Shown in pieces: positions 1 to 11,214 of a DNA stretch of 64,000 bases (its first letter is position 1; every line of letters begins with the position of its first letter). Source of the DNA: Narthecium ossifragum (lineage: Eukaryota; Streptophyta; Magnoliopsida; Dioscoreales; Nartheciaceae). The notes below the pieces were generated by a model that saw only the letters and a program-made list of their open reading frames with translations, was not told the origin of the DNA and made no database searches. Both the position numbers and the translations under genes were made by a program. Where the stretch lies: positions 1,257,501 to 1,321,500 of the forward strand of contig OY986972.1 in the NCBI GenBank assembly GCA_963920575.1, written 5' to 3'.

Positions 1-1990
1 CTTCTCCTCCACCAGGGGCCTCCGCCAAGGAGACCTCATCTCACAATATCTATTCTTATTGGTGCAGGAAGTACTTTCGAGACTACTCAAATCGAAGCTC
101 AAAGGGGTCAAGTTCCATGGCGACCGCACCATCTACTCACACCTCCTCTACGCCGACGACTGCATATTGGTGACCAAAGCCTCAGCGGACGAAGCACACA
201 AGATCATGGCAGTCCTTGAAGATTTCTTCCTCCTATCCGGCCTGAAGATCAATCAGTCCAAGTCCCACGTGCGCTTCTCTCCAAGCGTCAACACCACTAG
301 GTGTCTGAGCATATGCCGTGCGTTGCGCATCACCGAAGCCCAGTACGTTTTAGATTACCTCAGTTTCATTTGCCAGACTTTTCTGTGGAACGAGAAGAAA
401 GCTGGACGGGTAGCTTGGGAGGTCGTTTGCTCCCTTGTTGAAGCTGGAGGACTTGGATTGCGCCGCCTCGATATTTGGTAGGATGCACTCCGCCTCAGAC
501 GCGCATCCAGTCTCTTCCTCACCCCGGACTCCCTGTGGGCCAACATCACAAGATCCAAGTCCCGATGGACTGGCAACCTCCCTACCAGAAACACCCCGAG
601 TTGCTGCTCCGGTCATTGGCGTCGCACCTACAAGGCTGCGAGGAAGCTCTGAGATGGCTTGACATGGATACCCGCTGTACATGGACAGGTCAGTGCTCTC
701 TATGATCGATGGATCTCTGATCTCCCATTATCCATCTCTCCCTCCCTGTTCTCATGCGACATCCCCACCGACCTCCGAGTAGCAGATTTGCTCAACGATT
801 CCGGGGCATGGCATGAGGATCTTCTGCGCACATACTTCCACCCGGAGCTGGTTGTTGTCATCCGAAACAGCTAGACTCATGGAGGGACCGTTGACAAACC
901 AGTTTGGCCTTTCGCAGCAAATGGCTTGATCTCCACGACCTCCATCCACCTTTGGCTCGTCAACGACCGCAGACCTACGTGGAATGGCGAGGACCAAACT
1001 GCAAGATGGTTGAACCTCTGGAAAGCACCAGTCGGCCCACGCATCAAATTCTTCCTCTGGCGCTTTTTCCACAAGAAGATCCCCACCTCCGAATTCATGT
1101 TCTCCATCGACTGCACAACAACCCCCCTTTGTGTTCGATGCAAAGCTGACGTTGAATCTATGGATCACCTGTTCTTCACCTGCCAACACTCCAAGGATGT
1201 CTCAACCATCATCTTCCGCGACCACCAATGACCTTCCACTTTCGATGAGTGCTGGAACACCATCTCCTCCTCCTCAAGAACTGTTTTCGCGGGGATGAAA
1301 ACTTGGCTTGGGTATACCCTTTGGTGGCTTTGGAAGAACAGAAATGAAGCCATGTTTGCTGACCAAGCCCTCCCTGCAGACAAGCTTGCCAGACTCATAT
1401 CCAGGCAAGTCAAGGAGTATTCCATAACTTTCATCCCGGCCAGGATCCCGCCTATTTCCGGCACCTCAGACCCCTCCCCCGTTCTCCGCACGGACGCCGC
1501 CGTCCGCGGAGGAGCCGCCGGACTCACGGCAATCCTCTTCCCTGACGGGTGCCAGCCTACGTGGTGTTGGTCAGCCAGAGCCACCACCACCTCTGTTGTC
1601 GAAGCAGAGTTACTGGCAATGCAGGGTGGGCTATCCGAAGCTAAGCGTAGAGGGTTACACAACGTGATTCTCGAATCCGACTCCCTACTTGGCATTGGTT
1701 TTGCATCGGGGCGACTGCCCTGGCCGCGGGAACTAATTAACACCTTGTCTCCTCTTTGGAGATTAGCTTCCCAGTTTAGCAAACTTCTTTTTGTCCATGT
1801 TCCACACGAGTTTAACTCACAGGCGGACGCCCTCGCTAGAGCTGTTTGGGCGAACCCTTGGGTACCTCAATTCTGAGTGACCCGCCCAGCTCCTCGGCTT
1901 CCTCTCTACCTTTGATTTTGCATCTTTTCTTTTTTTCACTTTGGTTCACCAGCCCCCGGGCTCAACTAATCAAAAAAAAAAAAAAACTTA
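1..1990 (+). mobile_element. L1-type LINE remnant (RT, zf-RVT, RNase H, poly-A)
   Basis: The 3' part of a plant non-LTR retrotransposon cut by the left window edge. In order: the end of a reverse transcriptase with the catalytic LLYADD motif (about 148-168), a zinc-binding zf-RVT block (about 980-1230; FFLWRFFHKKIPT, then a CxxC and HLFFTC pattern), a plant-type RNase H domain (about 1480-1875; acidic residues in RTDAAV, VVEAEL, ESDS and SQADALAR), a short 3' UTR and an A-tract at about 1971-1986. The frame is broken several times. Around 350-365 the RT jumps from the fingers/palm region to the FLWNEKK thumb segment, so there is also an internal deletion. The copy is inactive. Family assignment is firm; the 5' boundary and target-site duplication are outside the window. 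Confidence 0.93.
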
Positions 1991-2514
1991 ATCTTAATGA
2001 CAATGGCAGGATCCTGTCCTATTCATAGTTAGGAATTAACTTTTGCCTACATACCCTTCAAAACAATGCGATTATTTTAATGCAACGGTATTAGAATTAA
2101 AGCACCAGAAGACATTGAGTTTTTTAATAGGGGTTTTTACATATCTATCCTTCAAAAGTTTGCAAATATCATAAATACCCCTATATTTTTTCAGCTTACT
2201 AAATTACCCTTGAAATTTTGAAAAATCCGTTAACCTACCCCTCAGGTTACTTGTCAGGGAATCTTCATGGAATATTCCTAACGCCGTTAACGGCGTTGGA
2301 TAAAAAGACCTTATTGCCCTCAACTTCCAGCTCCTACGTCGTCGTCTTCCTCCACTTCTTTCCTCCTCATGCCTCGACGGAAGAACAGAGCTTCTTCCTC
2401 ACCTCCTTGGCCAACCGAGCCTTCCTCCTTCGCCTCTCGCCTGTCAGCCGCCGACGCAGCCTCCCGTCCGCCACGGCCACTCTTCATCGTCGAGCTCCGC
2501 CACAAGCCACCCCA

Positions 2515-2590
2515 ACCTCTTTGTTCTTGGCCTCTCGGACACCAAGATCTCCGGGGCCATCCCTCCTTCGTTGGGCTCACTCCCCTTTGA
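2515..2590 (+). pseudogene. captured leucine-rich-repeat fragment
   Basis: Translation in the frame that continues into the WRKY-like segment reads [20 protein letters not shown], one typical plant extracellular LRR (LxxLxLSxxxISGxIPxSLG) as found in receptor-like proteins and kinases. Only about one repeat is recognisable, so the donor gene cannot be named. It lies inside the Pack-MULE just upstream of the WRKY fragment and points to capture from at least two genes. Confidence 0.6.
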
Positions 2591-2739
2591 GTGGCCGGTG
2601 GCCGGCATGCTCCCATCGCTGCTAACCAAAGTCCACCGCATCTACGACACCAAACTCACCATCCAAGCTCCCTACCGAATTGCTCATCTTCAGCACCTCG
2701 ACCCCGTTCAGCAGAGCATCAAAAACAGAGCACATGGCT

Positions 2740-3238
2740 CATGCATGGGGCACGCCCGGTTCCGCCGGGGCCCGCCGGCTCCGTCGCCGTCGACGGCGGC
2801 GCCGCAGAGCCTCACACTTGCTCCGGCGCCTGCGTTGCCCCAGCCGCAGATCCATTCTCTTCCGCCACCAGCGCCGATGCCGGCGCCGCAGAGCCTGACT
2901 CTGGACTTCACCAAGCCCGGCCCCGCACCGTGCTCTATGGATATGGCGACGAGCCAGTATAACAAGGACGGCGCGAGCTTTAGTATCTCCACGCCGATGT
3001 CGTCGGCGAACTCTTCGTTCCTCTCGTTGATCACCGGCGACGGGAGCGTTTCCAACGGGAAGCAGGCGTCGTCCCTCCTCCTAGGCCCCGTTCCCTCAGC
3101 CGGTGCCGCCTCTGGAGTCGTCTCCACCGGGAAGCCTCCTCTATCTTCCTCATACCGTAAAAAGTACCATTCGCACGCCCACTCCGAGGACCTAAACGGC
3201 AAGTACACCGTCTCCGGCGGCCGATGCCATTGTTCCCG
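2740..3238 (+). pseudogene. captured group IId WRKY transcription factor fragment
   Basis: This frame has the ordered signature blocks of group IId WRKY proteins upstream of the WRKY domain: GHARFRRGP (the HARF/calmodulin-binding region), a TLDFTKP motif, the Ser-rich block ending in [16 protein letters not shown], a [12 protein letters not shown] block, and the start of the plant zinc-cluster, GGRCHCS. The sequence then leaves the family: the basic cluster and the WRKYGQK domain itself are missing. It lies inside the Pack-MULE, so it is a transduplicated piece of a host gene and not a functional WRKY gene. Whether it is expressed, for example as an antisense or siRNA source against the parent gene, cannot be seen here. 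Confidence 0.88.
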
Positions 3239-3782
3239 TCTCTCTCTCTCTTCCTACGTCAGCAAACCAAGGAACAGTCAAAATACCAAAAGCCAGTCAA
3301 AATTAGTCTCTCTCTCTCCCTCCTACGTAAGCAAATGAAGGAAACCGGTCAAAATATGAAATCCGGTCAAAATTGATGGAAACAAAAAGAATGGGGGGCA
3401 ATTAAGTAATTCTACTTGCCCGGGTAACGTTTAAACTATGGTTAGGTTAGATATGTGGACGGTGGTTGACGGAGGGGTAGGTTTACGGATTGTTCAAAAT
3501 TTGAAGGGTATTTTAGTAAGCCGGAAAAATATAGGGGTAATTGTGATATTTCGAAACTTTTGAAGGATAGATATGTAAAAAGCCCTTTTTAATATTGCTC
3601 TTTAGACAAGCATATAATTAAACTGTAGACTTACTTAAATCTGTGAGAATTTATCCTATAAGCCAATTTTAAGAGACATATATATATATAGCATAGCAAT
3701 CTCAGCAGCTGGCCAAAAATTAATCTTTTCCTCTTTTTATAGATAACCTAAAGGCAGCAGAGTCAACTAAAACAGGTCAGGA

Positions 3783-4775
3783 TCATACATATGAAGCTGC
3801 ATCAATGTGAGCAGCAACTGGAACATATGCAAACTCAGCACCTATATTGGTCTCTTCTTCTCCATGGCTCTTCTTACACTCATAGTAGAACACTACGTTG
3901 GCTGCCAAGATGAACAAGCTAAACAGCACGCTGATCACAACGTCAACGACCCCCAACGCCACGACAGCCACCGGAAAGGGTTGAGAGCGAGCGTAGACGA
4001 CACCATAGGCCACGGAGAGCGCCATGGGGACGGTCATCGTAAGAAGAGTGATCGAAAGCCCCTGCCAGTTTCTCCCTCTGATCAGCTCCGTGGCCTTTGC
4101 GATCGCGAGCAGGCCATAGCAAGCCGCGTCGGCCTCCACGACCGCGACCACCGTGCTCAGCAGAAAGACCGTGAACAAGTAGAGAAGGATGAGAATTTCC
4201 AGGAAGAAGAGGAGAGCCAGCAGAGCGAGCAGAGCCAGGGCGCGGCCGAAGAAGAAGATGAACAAGAAGAGCACGAAAGAGAAAGCTAAGAGGAACGTGG
4301 AAACCACGATGAAGATGAAGAAGTAGAACAAAGTGATGAAAGGCCCCTTGGACGAGGTTTTGATCCTAGAGATGAGATCGTTCAGGGAGAGGTGCTTGCC
4401 GGAGTAGGTCATGGCGGCGAAGTAGACTGTGGCGGTGGTCAAGAGCGAGGAGACGACGAAGGTGACTTCGAGAAGGATTGTTTCGATGCCGATGAGCTGA
4501 CGAAGGACGGTTCTTATGCCGGAGACGAGGTCGTCGTGCACGGGGCTAAACGGCGCGGCGGACGTGATCAGGGCTAGGGAATTGGAGAAGAGGGTGGCGA
4601 TAAGAGAGGAGGTGGAGAGGTAGGAGGTGAGGTAGATGATGGAGGAGGAGAGGAGGGAGAGGCAGAAGAGGGGGCGGAGGACGCCCTGGTTCTTCGTTAG
4701 TGTCTTGAGGGCTTCTTTGAGGATTTCTCAGGTGCTGAGAGGCTTGCCGCCAGCTGAGTTGGCCATGGCCGCCAT
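3783..4775 (-). pseudogene. multi-pass membrane protein gene with premature stop
   Basis: One uninterrupted exon of 331 codons reads from an ATG at 4775 to the stop at 3783, except that codon 16 (4730-4728) is TGA. Both sides are in the same frame: MAAMANSAGGKPLST, then EILKEALKTL and onward. The protein is very hydrophobic, with about six membrane segments (residues about 35-60, 98-120, 145-170, 173-195, 225-250, 272-298) and ends in FYYECKKSHGEE plus a short tail. The C-terminal motif, a KATELIRGRNWQG loop and the general layout match the gene at 12375-13184, so they are relatives. I think it belongs to a plant family of uncharacterised polytopic membrane proteins; function is unknown. A one-base change (TGA from a sense codon) or an assembly error would explain the stop; the rest shows no decay. 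The next Met in frame (MTYSGK) would remove the first two membrane segments. Confidence 0.75.
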
Positions 4776-5957
4776 TGAAGGCTTTCTGATTGTGCTGTGT
4801 ATATGTTTGTGTTTCTTGGTGCCTATGCTTCTTCTCGCTTACACTTATTATGTATTATATTTATATTGTATATGTCGCCAACAAGAAAGGGGGAGATGGA
4901 TACTTTGTTTCTGGGCATGTACGCATGAGAGGGCTGTGGACTTGGTAACCTCTCTTCCATTTGATAGTTTCCGCAAAGTCGAATGGGTTTTTGTATTTTG
5001 ATAATACGTAATTTAATATATATAACGACAGTTTATTATCCTATAATTTTAAAAATATAATTTACTATCTTATATTTTATATGACGATGTGATTTAAACA
5101 TGATCCTATACGGTGTTATCTTTCTTGACAGAAAATCACTCACTTGCAAAATATTTTACATTCAGTTGGAAATTACCCTATAATATTTGTAAGCCTATGT
5201 ATCAATTAGGTGGAAAAATAAAATAAAATAAGATTACTGAAACCAGCAGACTAAAACCGTCTATATCATGACGAATCTTCTCAAAAACTTAGACTGATTA
5301 AAAAATCTAGAGAATTTATAGAATCGTTTTCAGTCGATTAATTAACTTAGAACCTCTCGACAACAAACATGAGAAATTAATTGTGGTCACCAAGTTTGAG
5401 ATCTATTGACCTGGAAGTGCTCTTAATTTCCAAGTCAACTATATTGGGAGCTATTTATGTGGCATTTATGAAGCATTTGGATAAAACGTACGTACGAGGC
5501 TTTGATGAATTCTAGCGTGATATTGGGTTCAAGTCTTTGTGGAAGTTTTCTTGGTGTATATAATTAAGAACACAAGCTCAATGTGTTCCTATATTTTACT
5601 CGGCAGAAAATATTTTTTTGAGTAGGTCTCACCTTATCTGATGTGACCTGAGGTGATTTATTAGTCTTAAATCTATTTACTGTTTTCTTTTCAAATTAAA
5701 AAAGAAAACTAGCTAGTGGCATGCATCCCATGAGAACAGGTCCTCGGAATTTTGGTAAATAAAAGAATTTGTTGCCTTGAAATTAGAAAATTAAAAATCT
5801 CGGTCCTCCGGTGGCCATGACCAAGCCCAACCAGATCCAATCCTTTGATCCAATGGGCCATTGGTAGGTATGGGCTAATAGGTGGTGAGCCTGGTACCAC
5901 AGCTCTCCTCTCACCTGCCCAGGGGTGCATACGGACTTGTCTTGAAAATATGATCCA
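4776..5957. other. AT-rich intergenic DNA
   Basis: This is the upstream flank of the minus-strand membrane-protein gene. It holds alternating A/T tracts and no reading frame with protein-like composition. I see no element boundary and no confident core promoter; several TATA-like strings occur near 4845-4875 but none is distinctive. Confidence 0.4.
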
Positions 5958-6720
5958 TCTGTTATATAAGATTAGTTTTTATGAATCATGATCTGACTCA
6001 TGTAATTTCTCATATATGACAGCTGAGTCATAAAGAGGGACACTGGCGCAGGGTAAACGTGAAAGCCTTTCATCGAGAGAGACAACCGTTCTCTCTATGA
6101 GAGAGACTATCAGAATTCTCAAAGAGGAGAAACTACTCAAAAGATTTATTAAGCAAAACTGCCCTAATTACAAACCCTAAAACTCCTTTTATAAGATAAG
6201 TAGAGACCAACTTACAGAGGACTCAAAACAAGAGTTAAACTTCAACCCAATAACTAATGAACCAATCCGAATTAAGAAGAGAAGAAAACGACTAGAAATA
6301 GGAAAACCTGTTTAAAATAATAATGACCGATAACCTATCTAAAAAAGAAAGTTGTATATAAAAACGGAATTTTAAGCTATAAAGAAAAGGAATCTGGATA
6401 TTTGGAGGTCCAGGTCATGGAGAGATCTTCAATCTCCGATGAATCTTGTCGGGTCATACGCCCCGATCGGATATCGGGGGGTCGAAACCTATGCCCATCC
6501 GACGGTCACGGTCATACGGAGATCTGAGTCGGACTGAGGGAATTCGAACACGATCTGAACGCCTAGGAAGCCTCTCCGGATCGGGCTCAGCCTGATCTGG
6601 ATCTAAACTTGGTCATGCATCAGACACCTGACAGCTAAGTCATAGAGAAGATGAGGAGAGAGGAGACAATGGAGGTGGGTGTTAGCCGTGCCGGGTGGCA
6701 CAACCCCATCTAGTTGCTTA
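5958..6720 (+). repeat. interspersed repeat R, copy 1 (split by a solo LTR)
   Basis: Contains TATAAGATTAG, an inverted pair around ATGAATCATGATCTGACTCATG, then GACAGCTGAGTCATA. The same ordered blocks recur at about 34720-34800 and 57016-57190. In this copy the right half (GACACCTGACAG onward, with GAGGAGAGAGGAGAC) resumes at 6623 after the LTR insertion at 6044-6622. Family unknown. It resembles a degenerate MITE because of the internal ATGA(A/G)TCAT palindromes. Confidence 0.6.
6044..6622 (-). mobile_element. solo LTR with 5-bp target-site duplication
   Basis: A 579-bp block starting TG and ending CA, flanked by the perfect 5-bp direct repeat GACAC (6039-6043 and 6623-6627). Read on the minus strand it has the order expected in an LTR: a TATA box (TATAAAAGG; plus-strand 6187-6193), then an AATAAA polyadenylation signal (6145-6150), then the 3' end. 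There is no internal retrotransposon sequence next to it, so it is a recombination-derived solo LTR. Copia or Gypsy cannot be decided from the LTR alone. Confidence 0.72.
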
Positions 6721-6724
6721 TAGC

Positions 6725-9700
6725 TAGGGATGGCAACGGGGCGGATCGGTGCGGATATTGAAAATACCATACCCGTCCCCGCACTCCTCCGCCCCTACCC
6801 GCACCGCCCCGTCCCCGCGCGGATAATGGGGATCGCGGACCATAACCATCCCCGCGGGTACGCGGATATTACCCGCAACCCACGGTTACCCGCAAAACCT
6901 AAAAAAAACCTATTTAATCAACATTTAGCCTCTAAAATTTAAATCTAAATCTACCAAACCATCATCAACATTTAATCTCTAAAATCTAGATCCACTAAAC
7001 AATCATCAACATTTAGTGCATGCTAAAACAAAATCAAAATCATCCCTATTAGTGCATGCTAAAACAAAATCACATCCGACGTTTACAAGTCCAACACATT
7101 AATAAAAAGGACTAACAAAACCATTCGCTTTAATAGACTCAAAATTCAAGCTTTTCTGCCTCTGAAAATCAGAGAGTGGAAGAGGCAACTCCACACAACT
7201 ATCCCAAGTCCTCAGAATATGTTTAATGTACTCATAAGCAGAACATAGAATCAAAAACCAAATTAGGGAAGACAACAGAACTCTGAAATGTTTAGCCGAG
7301 ACACTAAAACCTAAAGACAACTGATTTACTGTGTGACTCCTAGCCACTTTGTGAAGACATCAAACTCGGTGTAATCGCTGTCTGAAATCATAGTCTTGTA
7401 CCACGCGCTACCGGCAGCCTTGATTGTAGTAAGCTCCTTCTGCACAAAGAACAGTAAAGCGTGACAAAGTGAACTCATAAGTAAAGAAAGAAACAATCTA
7501 TGAAAAGAAGCTAGTGAGTGCAAAAGAAAAGCTAGGCATAAATCAACAGAATGAAAGTAGAAATCTACAAAACAAAGCATAGGAAACAACTTACACCACA
7601 ACAATATAAACCAAGTGAGAAAACTTAATGCACATTGTATATAGATTACTTGAGCTTGAACTATATATAGGGCAAGTTTCCACAACATCAATCTTCCATC
7701 AACAGAGTTCATAAAAAACAAAGGGCACGTAACCATCAACAGACAAACAGTACCATCTGATCAAATTTGTCAAACAAAAGACTGCTTCCTAGGTACAAAA
7801 TACATGGACACAAGATGTAACAGTCATCGACCTTGTTCTGAATAAAACACATGTCACAATGCAAGGAAATTCGTAAAAAACAAAACACCATTAAGATGAG
7901 CGGTGAAGCATGGAATAAAGGCGTGAACACCTAAGAACCTCCCAAAAATCCATCCACATGAAAACCCTTTCTGAATTCATCTCGAACCATCATCAGATAA
8001 TTTATTCAAATGAATGTTATATGAAGAGCATAATGCAGATCATATTAGCAACAATTGCAAGAATCAAACACGGTAAACAACGAAAACATCTGATGAATGT
8101 CTATGCTGGATAATATTTTCCCATCAAAAACTGAAGATATACAACAGAATTCATGTTACAATTATAATAGACATGCATTCCTCCAGGCAGATTAGATCAC
8201 ACAGGGACTAACATAAAGTTAAGTGGTGAGATACCATATCCAACAGAATTCATGTTACAACGATAATAAGACGATGATAAAAGTATTGAATGGACTAACA
8301 GATGTACAATAATATTTCAAAGTGGGTCAAATAGAGCTTTTTCGAGAGAGTCACAAGGAAAATGCAATTAAAAAGAAGCTCCAGGTCTGTAAGTAGCATA
8401 CAACAGACCAATATAAAAATAGAATTCATTTATTGCTTCAATCGGACAATAAACATGAATACCAAATAAAATAGCTATAGACAGAAAAGAGGACACAACT
8501 ATATAATTTTCAGAATAAACACATGTATATACATACAGCAAACATTAATATATGTCCAAATGCCCTTCTAGGAAACATCAACGAGAAGCGGAAACACACA
8601 ATTTTTGCTTACATCTTGGACCCATCATCGCTCATGCATTCCATTTTCTCCATTCATGCGATTAAAACTGTAAAAAAATAGAATAGAATGCTTCAATTAA
8701 TCAATATGAATAATGGAGGTGCTAGGCCTACAAGTAATTTTTTAAGAAAAAAATGCCGATTACCTCACGAGTAATGCATGAATCCTCCGTTCATCATCAC
8801 CGGTAGTTTGGTTGGAAGAGTTCTCAACAGGGAGTTGGGTGTCGAATGATGGTGGATGGCTAGGACTCCCAGATGATAGCTGTTTTAAGCATGAGTTTCC
8901 TTCACCACTGTTGGGTGCCGACATTGTAACTAAAATCCTACCAAAGAAATCTCTCAGTACAACACCAAAGAAAACCAAAGAACAAAACCAAAGAAAACCA
9001 ATCATCCACCACTCTGTCGAAGGCTTCAAATCCAGAACAAAACCAAAGAAAACCAAATCAAAATCAAATCAAAGGGAAGCAATACAACATTCAAAAACCA
9101 ATGATACCCATGATCACTTCAGTCCTTATACAGCAAGGCCAAAAACCAATCAACAACATCGAATCTCCAGCGAGAGAGGGCGCGGTGAGGAGAAGAACTA
9201 AAGCCGGAAGGGAGAGGAGAAAGAGAATAAAGGCGTTGCTAACCTTTGGCCAAAGACGTATCTTCCCGCCGGCAGCCTCGGTCGAAACGGTGATGATCTC
9301 CTCGCGTTTCCTCGCGAGCAGCCCGACCAGACGACCACCAATCTGATGTTTGCCCGTGAGATAGAGAGTTAGATCGACGAAATGGGGGCCTCCGGTGCCG
9401 GACAAGAGAGAGACAGAGTTAGATAGAGAGTTAGAGTCATGAGTGGAGGAGTGGACCGAACAACTGGACAAGAAAGAGGGAAAGAGAGGAGAGGAGCAGA
9501 AGAATGAGAGGGATTGGGGGCTGTAGTGGTGAGAGGGGGTGGTGCCGTGGTGGAGGCGGCGGCGATGGGGATCGGGATAGGACTATAGGAGGAAGGGAGG
9601 AGGGCTTGGGGTAAGCTCGATGCCGATACCGACGCCGCCGTTGGATTTGGAGGTCGGCGATGGCGAAGACGCAAGAGGGGGGCGGGGGCTTGAGGGTCTC

Positions 9701-10140
9701 AGGGTGGAGAGGGAGGGTGGAGCGGCGAGCCTGCGACTGCGAGGGTGGAAGGGGCGGCGCTCGAGGGTGGAGAGGGAGGGTGGAGCTGCGAGGGTGGACG
9801 GGGAGAGGGGATCGGGTGGACTGGGTGAGTGGTAGTGGCGGCGGCAAAGAGAGGTAGGGTTTCAGGATTAGGGTAACTGGGTAAAGTGTCTTGTGTAGTT
9901 GTGTGCATATATATACATAAGGGTATTTTTGTAATAAAATGGCGGGGCGGATATGCGGGGCGGGGCGGGGCGGATAGCGGGGCAGATATTACCCAATACC
10001 ATAATCCGCCCCGTACCCGCACGGATTTAAATTTTGAAAACCATACCCATATCCACGGGTAAAAAATCTATACCATACCCGTCCCAATCGGTGCGGATCG
10101 GCTCGGTTATCCAGCGGTGCGGTCGATTTTGCCATCCCTA
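6725..10140. mobile_element. non-autonomous hAT element (3.4 kb)
   Basis: Both ends carry the 12-bp inverted repeat TAGGGATGGCAA (6725-6736; inverted at 10129-10140). The flanking 8-bp direct repeat is CTTATAGC (6717-6724) versus CTTATAAC (10141-10148), one mismatch. An Ac-like terminal sequence and an 8-bp duplication identify the hAT superfamily. Just inside each end are GC-rich subterminal arrays (GGGGCGGAT and related strings at 6736-6900 and 9940-10125), where hAT transposases typically bind. I found no recognisable hAT transposase. The interior (7100-9880) is AT-rich with GC-rich stretches near 9250-9850 and a few exon-like blocks on the minus strand, for example about 7326-7440 ending TKWLGVTQ, and 8767-8922, which starts MSAPNSGEG and is followed by GT. 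These may be captured host exons, but I cannot identify them. Confidence 0.85.
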
Positions 10141-10569
10141 CTTATAACTTGAACTACAGGCCTGAGAACTAAACACATCATTAATAAATTGTACATTTCT
10201 ATTTATCTCCGCTATAATTCCAAATTCCAAAAATCTCTCAAAGGAGCTCAAAAATTAGTAGATAATTGGAAGTTACACCATTTTTGTGTAACTTGTTGAT
10301 GGGTACACCCATGTCATTAGTTTTAAGGGTTAAGCACCATTTTTCATCAGTTATGGTAGTTATAGGTGGTTATATTTAATTTTCAGGACCTTTCTAACCC
10401 TTGCTATTAATGTGGTCATGAAATCAGCCAAATATTAATGCATTTTGTATGGTGAAATGTGATAGTTCCAATACTTTTAATTTTTTTTTCCTTTGGATCT
10501 GTGCCAAGTTTTAAATGCATTTGTAGTTAATTAATTTTTAAATGTGATAGTTCCAATATTTAATTAATT
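10141..10569. other. AT-rich intergenic DNA, nothing recognised
   Basis: Low-complexity AT-rich sequence between the hAT element and the pyrimidine-rich tandem array. I see no reading frame or element end in it. Confidence 0.4.
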
Positions 10570-11055
10570 TTTTGAGTATTCTCTTTTCTCTTTTCTCTTT
10601 TCTCTTTTGGTGTTCTAGTCCACCATTTTCTCATGGTTGCATTCAAGTGCATTCCAGAATTCTCTTTTCTCTTTTCTCTTTTTGGTGATCTAGTCCACTA
10701 TTTTTTGATGGTTGCATTCCAGAATTCTCTTTTTCTCTTTTCTCTTTTATCTTTTAGTCCAACGTAGCATCGTAGCATCAGTATTCCCTTTTCTCTTTTC
10801 TATTTTCTCTTTTCTCTTTTTGGTGATCTAGTCCACTATTTTTTTACGATTGCATTCCAGAATTCCAAAATTCTCTTTTCTCTTTTCTCTTTTATCTTTT
10901 TGGTGAGCTAGTCTACTATTTTTTGACGGTTGCATTCCAGAATTCTCTTTTATCTTTTAGTCCATCGTAGCATCGCTGCATCAGTATTCCCTTTTCACTT
11001 TTCCCTTTTCCCTTTTCCCTTTTCCCTTTTCCCTTTTCCCTTTTCTCTTTTCTTC
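10570..11055 (+). repeat. CTTTT-rich compound tandem repeat
   Basis: Four to five imperfect units of about 90-160 bp. Each has TCTTTTCTCTTTTCTC runs, then GGTG(A/T)(T/G)CTAGTCCAC(T/C)ATTTT and GGTTGCATTCCAGAATTC. The last unit expands into a pure CCTTTT array at about 10985-11045. This is a minisatellite with an embedded microsatellite and is non-coding. Confidence 0.8.
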
Positions 11056-11214
11056 CATCGTAGCATCGCTACATCCTCCCCATTGCACCATCGGTCCCAC
11101 CGCCATCGTGCTACCGCTGCTGATCAACGCTTGGGAGGGATAGGAGCGGCGGCGGTCGGGAGCCTTGAGGCCTTTGAAGGCCGCCGGATTTGGATCTGGG
11201 AAGGATAGGAGCAG

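Larger units (their letters stand above)
2130..3585. mobile_element. Pack-MULE with 9-bp target-site duplication
   Basis: A 1456-bp element bounded by terminal inverted repeats of about 115 bp (2130-2245 and 3472-3585), starting GGGGTTTTTAC on one side and GGGCTTTTTAC on the reverse of the other. Directly outside is a perfect 9-bp direct repeat, TTTTTAATA, at 2121-2129 and 3586-3594. Long TIRs plus a 9-bp duplication are the hallmark of Mutator-like elements. There is no transposase inside. The interior is GC-rich and holds fragments of host genes (LRR and WRKY, listed separately), so this is a Pack-MULE. The intact duplication suggests a fairly recent insertion. Confidence 0.9.

Noticed and set aside
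9437..9857. Pro-rich (minus) and Gly/Arg-rich (plus) frames in the hAT element
   Set aside because: Low-complexity translation of GGAGGGTGGAG-type repeats.
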